The notes under the pieces are model-generated. The model did not search any database and had not been told where the DNA came from. It was given only the letters and a program-made list of their open reading frames with translations. Below, piece after piece: positions 51,101 through 61,676 of a stretch of 64,000 nucleotides of DNA. The stretch comes from Auanema rhodensis. Lineage: Eukaryota; Nematoda; Chromadorea; Rhabditida; Rhabditidae. Position numbers and translations under genes: made by a program. Position 1 is the first letter of the stretch, and each line of letters starts with the position of its first letter. The DNA is taken from NCBI GenBank assembly GCA_964057225.1, contig OZ059900.1, positions 3,730,501 through 3,794,500 of the forward strand, written 5' to 3'.

Positions 51101-51607
51101 TCATCAATTAAACGCTAGTGATGTTTAAATACTGATTTTCGCTCAAATAGCATTACTACACTAAGTATGGTCGTTTTTATGCCTTTAACACCATATACTC
51201 ACCGATTTTTGGTACAAAATCTGTGATACTCGTAAATTTTCATCATATTCGGTGAGATCCGAGAATCAAACACACAATACACGAAATAAGTTCATTTTTA
51301 CGAGTTTGCACTGATATTTATTCATTTTGATCGAAAAAGGTCGAAAATAGAAAGAATTTTTGAAATTTCCGAGTTTTGAGTCTAATTCGGCTAAATCGCT
51401 CATATATATGATCAGAAGCATAGTTTTATTGTCTATGACAACAAAAGTCATTAATTAAACACTAATGATGTTTAAATCACTAAATTTCGCTCAAATAGCA
51501 TTACTACACTAAGTATGGTCGTTTTTATGCCTTTAACACCATATACTCACCGATTTTTGGTACAAAATCTGTAATACTCGTAAATTTTGATCATATTCGT
51601 TAAGATT
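48134..51607. repeat. Array segment 16: L5/R1 - L2/R4 - L3/R3 trimers with an R6/R4 insert
   Basis: Monomers: 48134 L5/R1, 48481 L2/R4 (GATCCGAG, GTCTCTGAC, 348), 48829 L3/R3, 49176 L5 with R6, 49523 L4/R4 (CAAAAATC, CAACACAC, 348), 49871 L3 with an R1 body and an R6 tail, 50218 L4/R4 (CAAAAATC, 348), 50566 L3/R3, 50913 L5/R1, 51260 L2/R4 (GATCCGAG, 348). Trimer B-C-A order is kept at both ends. The middle, 49176-50218, has two R6-tail plus L4/R4 pairs, suggesting a 695-bp dimer duplication. Confidence 0.88.
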
Positions 51608-54600
51608 TGAGAATCAAACACACAATACACAAAATCAGTCTATTTTTATGAGTTTGCATCGATATTTATTCATTTTGATCAAAAAAGGTCGAAAATAGAA
51701 AGAATTTTTGAATTTTCCGAGTTTTGAGTCCAATTGGGCTAAATCGCTCATATATATGATCAGAAGCATAGTTTTATGGTCTATGACAACAAAAGTCATC
51801 AATTAAACGCTAGTGATGTTTAAATACTGATTTTCGCTCAAATAGCATTACTACACTAAGTATGGTCGTTTTTATGCCTTTAACACCATATACTCACCGA
51901 TTTTTGGTACAAAATCTGTAATACTCGTAAATTTTGATCATATTCGTTAAGATTTGAGAATCAAACACACAATACACAAAATCAGTCTATTTTTATGAGT
52001 TTGCATCGATATTTATTCATTTTGATCAAAAAAGGTCGAAAATAGAAAGAATTTTTGAATTTTCCGAGTTTTGAGTCCAATTGGGCTAAATCGCTCATAT
52101 ATATGATCAAAAACATAGTTTTATTGTCTATAACAACAAAAGTCATCAATTAAACGCTAGTGATGTTTAAATACTGATTTTCGCTCAAATAGCATTACTA
52201 CACTAAGTATGGTCGTTTTTATGCCTTTAACACCATATACTCACCGATTTTTGGTACAAAATCTGTGATACTCGTAAATTTTGATCATGTTCGGTGAGAT
52301 CCGAGAATCAAACACACAATACACGAAATAAGTTCATTTTTACGAGTTTGCACTGATATTTATTCATTTTGATCAAAAAAGGTCGAAAATAGAAAGAATT
52401 TTTGAAATTTCCGAGTTTTGAGTCTAATTTGGCTAAATCGCTCATATATATGATCAGAAGCATAGTTTTATTGTCTATGACAACAAAAGTCATTAATTAA
52501 ACACTAATGATGTTTAAATCACTAAATTTCGCTCAAATAGCATTACTACACTAAGTATGGTCGTTTTTATGCCTTTAACACCATATACTCACCGATTTTT
52601 GGTACAAAATCTGTAATACTCGTAAATTTTGATCATATTCGTTAAGATTTGAGAATCAAACACACAATACACAAAATCAGTCTATTTTTATGAGCTTGCA
52701 CTGATATATATTCATTTTGATCAAAAAAGGTCGAAAATAGAAAGAATTTTTGAAATTTCCGAGTTTTGAGTCTAATTTGGCTAAATCGCTCATATATATG
52801 ATCAGAAGCATAGTTTCATGGTCTATGACAACAAAAGTCATCAATTAAACGCTAGTGATGTTTAAATACTGATTTTCGCTCAAATAGCATTACTACACTA
52901 AGTATGGTCGTTTTTATGCCTTTAACACCATATACTCACCGATTTTTGGTACAAAATCTGTAATACTCGTAAATTTTGATCATATTCGTTAAGATTTGAG
53001 AATCAAACACACAATACACAAAATCAGTCTATTTTTATGAGCTTGCACTGATATATATTCATTTTGATCAAAAAAGGTCGAAAATAGAAAGAATTTTTGA
53101 AATTTCCGAGTTTTGAGTCTAATTTGGCTAAATCGCTCATATATATGATCAGAAGCATAGTTTTATGGTCTATGACAACAAAAGTCATCAATTAAACGCT
53201 AGTGATGTTTAAATACTGATTTTCGCTCAAATAGCATTACTACACTAAGTATGGTCGTTTTTATGCCTTTAACACCATATACTCACCGATTTTTGGTACA
53301 AAATCTGTGATACTCGTAAATTTTGATCATATTCGGTGAGATCCGAGAATCGAACACACAATACACGAAATAAATTCATTTTTACGAGTTTGCACTGATA
53401 TTTATTCATTTTGATCAAAAAAGGTCGAAAATAGAAAGAATTTTTGAAATTCCCGAGTTTTGAGTCTAATTTGGCTAAATCGCTCATATATATGATCAGA
53501 AGCATAGTTTTATTGTCTATGACAACAAAAGTCATTAATTAAACACTAATGATGTTTAAATCACTAAATTTCGCTCAAATAGCATTACTACACTAAGTAT
53601 GGTCGTTTTTATGCCTTTAACACCATATACTCACCGATTTTTGGTACAAAATCTGTAATACTCGTAAATTTTAATCATATTCGTTAAGATTTGAGAATCA
53701 AACACACAATACACAAAATCAGTCTATTTTTATGAGCTTGCACTGATATATATTCATTTTGATCAAAAAAGGTCGAAAATAGAAAGAATTTTTGAATTTT
53801 CCGAGTTTTGAGTCCAATTGGGCTAAATCGCTCATATATATGATCAAAAACATAGTTTTATTGTCTATGACAACAAAAGTCATCAATTAAACGCTAGTGA
53901 TGTTTAAATACTGAATTTCGCTCAAATAGCATTACTACACTAAGTATGGTCGTTTTTATGCCTTTAACACCATATACTCACCGATTTTTGGTACAAAATC
54001 TGTAATACTCGTAAATTTTGATCATATTCGTTAAGATTCGAGAATCAAACATACAATACACAAAATCAGTCTATTTTTATGAGCTTGCACCGATATATAT
54101 TCATTTTGATCAAAAAAGGTCGAAAATAGAAAGAATTTTTGAAATTTCCGAGTTTTGAGTCTAATTTGGCTAAATCGCTCATATATATGATCAAAAGCAT
54201 AGTTTTATTGTCTATGACAACAAAAGTCATCAATTAAACGCTAGTGATGTTTAAATACTGAATTTCGCTCAAATAGCATTACTACACTAAATATGGTCGT
54301 TTTTATGCCTTTAACACCATATACTCACCGATTTTTGGTACAAAATCTGTGATACTCGTAAATTTTGATCAAATTCGGTGAGATCCGAGAATCAAACACA
54401 CAATACACGAAATAAGTTCATTTTTATGAGTTTGCACTGATATTTATTCATTTTGATCAAAAAAGGTCGAAAATAGAAAGAATTTTTGAATTTTCCGAGT
54501 TTTGAGTCTAATTTGGCTAAATCGCTCATTTATATGATCAGAAGCAAAGTTTTATTGTCTATGACAACAAAAGTCATCAATTAAACGCTAGTGATGTTTA

Positions 54601-55774
54601 AATACTAATTTTCGCTCAAATAGCATTACTACACTAAGTATGGTCGTTTTTATGCCTTTAACACCATATACTCACCGATTTTTGGTACAAAATCTGTAAT
54701 ACTTGTAAATTTCGATCATATTCGTTAAAATTCGAGAATCAAACACATAATACACGAAATAAGTCTATTTTTATGAGTTTGCACTGATATTTATTCATTT
54801 TGATCAAAAAAGGTCGAAAATAGAAAGAATTTTTGAATTTTCCGAGTTTTGAGTCCAATTGGGCTAAATCGCTCATATATATGATCAAAAACATAGTTTT
54901 ATTGTCTATAACAACAAAAGTCATCAATTAAACGCTAGTGATGTTTAAATACTGATTTTCGCTCAAATAGCATTACTACACTAAGTATGGTCGTTTTTAT
55001 GCCTTTAACACCATATACTCACCGATTTTTGGTAAAAAATCTGTGATACTCGTAAATTTTGATCATATTCGGTGAGATTCGAGAATCAAACACACAATAC
55101 ACGAAATAAGTTCATTTTTACGAGTTTGCACTGATATTTATTCATTTTGATCAAAAAAGGTCGAAAATAGAAAGAATTTTTGAAATTTCCGAGTTTTGAG
55201 TCTAATTTGGCTAAATCGCTCATATATATGATCAAAAGCATAGTTTTATTGTCTATGACAACAAAAGTCATCAATTAAACGCTAGTGATGTTTAAATACT
55301 GAATTTCGCTCAAATAGCATTACTACACTAAGTATGGTCGTTTTTATGCCTTTAACACCATATACTCACCGATTTTTGGTACAAAATCTGTAATACTCGT
55401 AAATTTTGATCATATTCGTTAAGATTCGAGAATCAAACATACAATACACAAAATCAGTCTATTTTTATGAGCTTGCACCGATATATATTCATTTTGATCA
55501 AAAAAGGTCGAAAATAGAAAGAATTTTTGAAATTTCCGAGTTTTGAGTCTAATTTGGCTAAATCGCTCATTTATATGATCAGAAGCAAAGTTTTATTGTC
55601 TATGACAACAAAAGTCATTAATTAAACACTAATGATGTTTAAATCACTAAATTTCGCTCAAATAGCATTACTACACTAAGTATGGTCGTTTTTATGCCTT
55701 TAACACCATATACTCACCGATTTTTGGTACAAAATCTGTAATACTCGTAAATTTCGATCATATTCGTTAAGATT
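51608..55774. repeat. Array segment 17: first copy of a 12-monomer (4167-bp) unit
   Basis: Monomers: 51608 L5 and R1 start switching to R3, 51955 L5/R1, 52302 L2/R4 (GATCCGAG, ATCATGTTCGG, 348), 52650 L3/R3 (AGTTTCATGG), 52997 L3/R3, 53344 L2/R4 (AATCGAACAC, AATAAATTC, AATTCCCGAG, 348), 53692 L3 with an R1-like body, 54039 L3/R5 (GCACCGATAT), 54386 L2-like start with R2 (TTTTTATGAG), 54733 L1/R1, 55080 L2/R5, 55427 L3 (GCACCGATAT) with R2 switching to an R4 tail (348). From about 51765 to about 55615 it recurs at +4167. Confidence 0.88.
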
Positions 55775-58700
55775 TGAGAATCAAACACACAATACACAAA
55801 ATCAGTCTATTTTTATGAGCTTGCACTGATATATATTCATTTTGATCAAAAAAGGTCGAAAATAGAAAGAATTTTTGAAATTTCCGAGTTTTGAGTCTAA
55901 TTTGGCTAAATCGCTCATATATATGATCAGAAGCATAGTTTTATGGTCTATGACAACAAAAGTCATCAATTAAACGCTAGTGATGTTTAAATACTGATTT
56001 TCGCTCAAATAGCATTACTACACTAAGTATGGTCGTTTTTATGCCTTTAACACCATATACTCACCGATTTTTGGTACAAAATCTGTAATACTCGTAAATT
56101 TTGATCATATTCGTTAAGATTTGAGAATCAAACACACAATACACAAAATCAGTCTATTTTTATGAGTTTGCATCGATATTCATTCATTTTGATCAAAAAA
56201 GGTCGAAAATAGAAAGAATTTTTGAATTTTCCGAGTTTTGAGTCCAATTGGGCTAAATCGCTCATATATATGATCAAAAACATAGTTTTATTGTCTATAA
56301 CAACAAAAGTCATCAATTAAACGCTAGTGATGTTTAAATACTGATTTTCGCTCAAATAGCATTACTACACTAAGTATGGTCGTTTTTATGCCTTTAACAC
56401 CATATACTCACCGATTTTTGGTACAAAATCTGTGATACTCGTAAATTTTGATCATGTTCGGTGAGATCCGAGAATCAAACACACAATACACGAAATAAGT
56501 TCATTTTTACGAGTTTGCACTGATATTTATTCATTTTGATCAAAAAAGGTCGAAAATAGAAAGAATTTTTGAAATTTCCGAGTTTTGAGTCTAATTTGGC
56601 TAAATCGCTCATATATATGATCAGAAGCATAGTTTTATTGTCTATGACAACAAAAGTCATTAATTAAACACTAATGATGTTTAAATCACTAAATTTCGCT
56701 CAAATAGCATTACTACACTAAGTATGGTCGTTTTTATGCCTTTAACACCATATACTCACCGATTTTTGGTACAAAATCTGTAATACTCGTAAATTTTGAT
56801 CATATTCGTTAAGATTTGAGAATCAAACACACAATACACAAAATCAGTCTATTTTTATGAGCTTGCACTGATATATATTCATTTTGATCAAAAAAGGTCG
56901 AAAATAGAAAGAATTTTTGAAATTTCCGAGTTTTGAGTCTAATTTGGCTAAATCGCTCATATATATGATCAGAAGCATAGTTTCATGGTCTATGACAACA
57001 AAAGTCATCAATTAAACGCTAGTGATGTTTAAATACTGATTTTCGCTCAAATAGCATTACTACACTAAGTATGGTCGTTTTTATGCCTTTAACACCATAT
57101 ACTCACCGATTTTTGGTACAAAATCTGTAATACTCGTAAATTTTGATCATATTCGTTAAGATTTGAGAATCAAACACACAATACACAAAATCAGTCTATT
57201 TTTATGAGCTTGCACTGATATATATTCATTTTGATCAAAAAAGGTCGAAAATAGAAAGAATTTTTGAAATTTCCGAGTTTTGAGTCTAATTTGGCTAAAT
57301 CGCTCATATATATGATCAGAAGCATAGTTTTATGGTCTATGACAACAAAAGTCATCAATTAAACGCTAGTGATGTTTAAATACTGATTTTCGCTCAAATA
57401 GCATTACTACACTAAGTATGGTCGTTTTTATGCCTTTAACACCATATACTCACCGATTTTTGGTACAAAATCTGTGATACTCGTAAATTTTGATCATATT
57501 CGGTGAGATCCGAGAATCAAACACACAATACACGAAATAAATTCATTTTTACGAGTTTGCACTGATATTTATTCATTTTGATCAAAAAAGGTCGAAAATA
57601 GAAAGAATTTTTGAAATTCCCGAGTTTTGAGTCTAATTTGGCTAAATCGCTCATATATATGATCAGAAGCATAGTTTTATTGTCTATGACAACAAAAGTC
57701 ATTAATTAAACACTAATGATGTTTAAATCACTAAATTTCGCTCAAATAGCATTACTACACTAAGTATGGTCGTTTTTATGCCTTTAACACCATATACTCA
57801 CCGATTTTTGGTACAAAATCTGTAATACTCGTAAATTTTGATCATATTCGTTAAGATTTGAGAATCAAACACACAATACACAAAATCAGTCTATTTTTAT
57901 GAGCTTGCACTGATATATATTCATTTTGATCAAAAAAGGTCGAAAATAGAAAGAATTTTTGAATTTTCCGAGTTTTGAGTCCAATTGGGCTAAATCGCTC
58001 ATATATATGATCAAAAACATAGTTTTATTGTCTATGACAACAAAAGTCATCAATTAAACGCTAGTGATGTTTAAATACTGAATTTCGCTCAAATAGCATT
58101 ACTACACTAAGTATGGTCGTTTTTATGCCTTTAACACCATATACTCACCGATTTTTGGTACAAAATCTGTAATACTCGTAAATTTTGATCATATTCGTTA
58201 AGATTCGAGAATCAAACATACAATACACAAAATCAGTCTATTTTTATGAGCTTGCACCGATATATATTCATTTTGATCAAAAAAGGTCGAAAATAGAAAG
58301 AATTTTTGAAATTTCCGAGTTTTGAGTCTAATTTGGCTAAATCGCTCATATATATGATCAAAAGCATAGTTTTATTGTCTATGACAACAAAAGTCATCAA
58401 TTAAACGCTAGTGATGTTTAAATACTGAATTTCGCTCAAATAGCATTACTACACTAAGTATGGTCGTTTTTATGCCTTTAACACCATATACTCACCGATT
58501 TTTGGTACAAAATCTGTGATACTCGTAAATTTTGATCAAATTCGGTGAGATCCGAGAATCAAACACACAATACACGAAATAAGTTCATTTTTACGAGTTT
58601 GCACTGATATATATTCATTTTGATTAAAAAAGGTCGAAAATAGAAAGAATTTTTGAAATTTCCGAGTTTTGAGTCTAATTTGGCTAAATCGCTCATTTAT

Positions 58701-59940
58701 ATGATCAGAAGCAAAGTTTTATTGTCTATGACAACAAAAGTCATCAATTAAACGCTAGTGATGTTTAAATACTAATTTTCGCTCAAATAGCATTACTACA
58801 CTAAGTATGGTCGTTTTTATGCCTTTAACACCATATACTCACCGATTTTAGGTACAAAATCTGTAATACTTGTAAATTTCGATCATATTCGTTAAAATTC
58901 GAGAATCAAACACATAATACACGAAATAAGTCTATTTTTATGAGTTTGCACTGATATTTATTCATTTTGATCAAAAAAGGTCGAAAATAGAAAGAATTTT
59001 TGAATTTTCCGAGTTTTGAGTCCAATTGGGCTAAATCGCTCATATATATGATCAAAAACATAGTTTTATTGTCTATAACAACAAAAGTCATCAATTAAAC
59101 GCTAGTGATGTTTAAATACTGATTTTCGCTCAAATAGCATTACTACACTAAGTATGGTCGTTTTTATGCCTTTAACACCATATACTCACCGATTTTTGGT
59201 AAAAAATCTGTGATACTCGTAAATTTTGATCATATTCGGTGAGATTCGAGAATCAAACACACAATACACGAAATAAGTTCATTTTTACGAGTTTGCACTG
59301 ATATTTATTCATTTTGATCAAAAAAGGTCGAAAATAGAAAGAATTTTTGAAATTTCCGAGTTTTGAGTCTAATTTGGCTAAATCGCTCATATATATGATC
59401 AAAAGCATAGTTTTATTGTCTATGACAACAAAAGTCATCAATTAAACGCTAGTGATGTTTAAATACTGAATTTCGCTCAAATAGCATTACTACACTAAGT
59501 ATGGTCGTTTTTATGCCTTTAACACCATATACTCACCGATTTTTGGTACAAAATCTGTAATACTCGTAAATTTTGATCATATTCGTTAAGATTCGAGAAT
59601 CAAACATACAATACACAAAATCAGTCTATTTTTATGAGCTTGCACCGATATATATTCATTTTGATCAAAAAAGGTCGAAAATAGAAAGAATTTTTGAAAT
59701 TTCCGAGTTTTGAGTCTAATTTGGCTAAATCGCTCATTTATATGATCAGAAGCAAAGTTTTATTGTCTATGACAACAAAAGTCATCAATTAAACGCTAGT
59801 GATGTTTAAATACTAATTTTCGCTCAAATAGCATTACTACACTAAGTATGGTCGTTTTTATGCCTTTAACACCATATACTCACCGATTTTTGGTACAAAA
59901 TCTGTAATACTTGTAAATTTCGATCATATTCGTTAAGATT
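55775..59940. repeat. Array segment 18: second copy of the 12-monomer unit
   Basis: Monomers: 55775 L3/R3, 56122 L5/R1 (GATATTCATTC), 56469 L2/R4 (ATCATGTTCGG, 348), 56817 L3/R3 (AGTTTCATGG), 57164 L3/R3, 57511 L2/R4 (AATAAATTC, AATTCCCGAG, 348), 57859 L3 with an R1-like body, 58206 L3/R5 (GCACCGATAT), 58553 L2 with R2 (ATTTTGATTAAAA), 58900 L1/R1, 59247 L2/R5 (preceded by GGTAAAAAATC), 59594 L3/R2 (GCACCGATAT). Rare marks are shared with the first copy. The 54386/58553 pair is the most different. Confidence 0.88.
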
Positions 59941-61676
59941 CGAGAATCAAACACATAATACACGAAATAAGTCTATTTTTATGAGTTTGCACTGATATTT
60001 ATTCATTTTGATTAAAAAAGGTCGAAAATAGAAAGAATTTTTGAAATTTCCGAGTTTTGAGTCCAATTGGGCTAAATCGCTCATATATATGATCAAAAAC
60101 ATAGTTTTATTGTCTATAACAACAAAAGTCATCAATTAAACGCTAGTGATGTTTAAATACTGATTTTCGCTCAAATAGCATTACTACACTAAGTATGGTC
60201 GTTTTTATGCCTTTAACACCATATACTCACCGATTTTTGGTACAAAATCTGTGATACTCGTAAATTTTGATCATGTTCGGTGAGATCCGAGAATCAAACA
60301 CACAATACACGAAATAAGTTCATTTTTACGAGTTTGCACTGATATTTATTCATTTTGATCAAAAAAGGTCGAAAATAGAAAGAATTTTTGAAATTTCCGA
60401 GTTTTGAGTCTAATTTGGCTAAATCGCTCATATATATGATCAGAAGCATAGTTTTATTGTCTATGACAACAAAAGTCATTAATTAAACACTAATGATGTT
60501 TAAATCACTAAATTTCGCTCAAATAGCATTACTACACTAAGTATGGTCGTTTTTATGCCTTTAACACCATATACTCACCGATTTTTGGTACAAAATCTGT
60601 AATACTCGTAAATTTTGATCATATTCGTTAAGATTTGAGAATCAAACACACAATACACAAAATCAGTCTATTTTTATGAGCTTGCACTGATATATATTCA
60701 TTTTGATCAAAAAAGGTCGAAAATAGAAAGAATTTTTGAAATTTCCGAGTTTTGAGTCTAATTTGGCTAAATCGCTCATATATATGATCAGAAGCATAGT
60801 TTCATGGTCTATGACAACAAAAGTCATCAATTAAACGCTAGTGATGTTTAAATACTGATTTTCGCTCAAATAGCATTACTACACTAAGTATGGTCGTTTT
60901 TATGCCTTTAACACCATATACTCACCGATTTTTGGTACAAAATCTGTAATACTCGTAAATTTTGATCATATTCGTTAAGATTCGAGAATCAAACACACAA
61001 TACACAAAATCAGTCTATTTTTATGAGCTTGCACTGATATTTATTCATTTTGATCAAAAAAGGTCGAAAATAGAAAGAATTTTTGAAATTTCCGAGTTTT
61101 GAGTCTAATTTGGCTAAATCGCTCATATATATGATCAGAAGCATAGTTTTATGGTCTATGACAACAAAAGTCATCAATTAAACGCTAGTGATGTTTAAAT
61201 ACTGATTTTCGCTCAAATAGCATTACTACACTAAGTATGGTCGTTTTTATGCCTTTAACACCATATACTCACCGATTTTTGGTACAAAATCTGTGATACT
61301 CGTAAATTTTGATCATATTCGGTGAGATTCGAGAATCAAACACACAATACACGAAATAAGTTCTTTTTTACGAGTTTGCACTGATATTTATTCATTTTGA
61401 TCAAAAAAGGTCGAAAATAGAAAGAATTTTTGAAATTTCCGAGTTTTGAGTCTAATTTGGCTAAATCGCTCATATATATGATCAAAAGCATAGTTTTATT
61501 GTCTATGACAACAAAAGTCATCAATTAAACGCTAGTGATGTTTAAATACTGAATTTCGCTCAAATAGCATTACTACACTAAGTATGGTCGTTTTTATGTC
61601 TTTAACACCATATACTCACCGATTTTTGGTACAAAATCTATAATACTCGTAAATTTTGATCATATTCGTTAAGATT
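59941..61676. repeat. Array segment 19: partial third copy of the 12-mer start
   Basis: Monomers: 59941 L1/R1 (GATTAAAAAAGG), 60288 L2/R4 (GATCCGAG, ATCATGTTCGG, 348), 60636 L3/R3 (AGTTTCATGG), 60983 L3/R3 with TTCGAG and GATATTTATT, 61330 L2/R5 (AGTTCTTTTTTACG, TATGTCTTTAAC, AATCTATAATAC). The run 60288-60983 matches 56469-57164 and 52302-52997, so the AGTTTCATGG mark occurs three times. Confidence 0.88.

Noticed and set aside
53269-53535. 88-codon minus-strand frame, the longest in the window
   Set aside because: It is the same repeat frame running on into the neighbouring monomer because private substitutions in the 53344 copy (AATCGAACAC, AATAAATTC) remove the usual stop. No protein family is recognisable.
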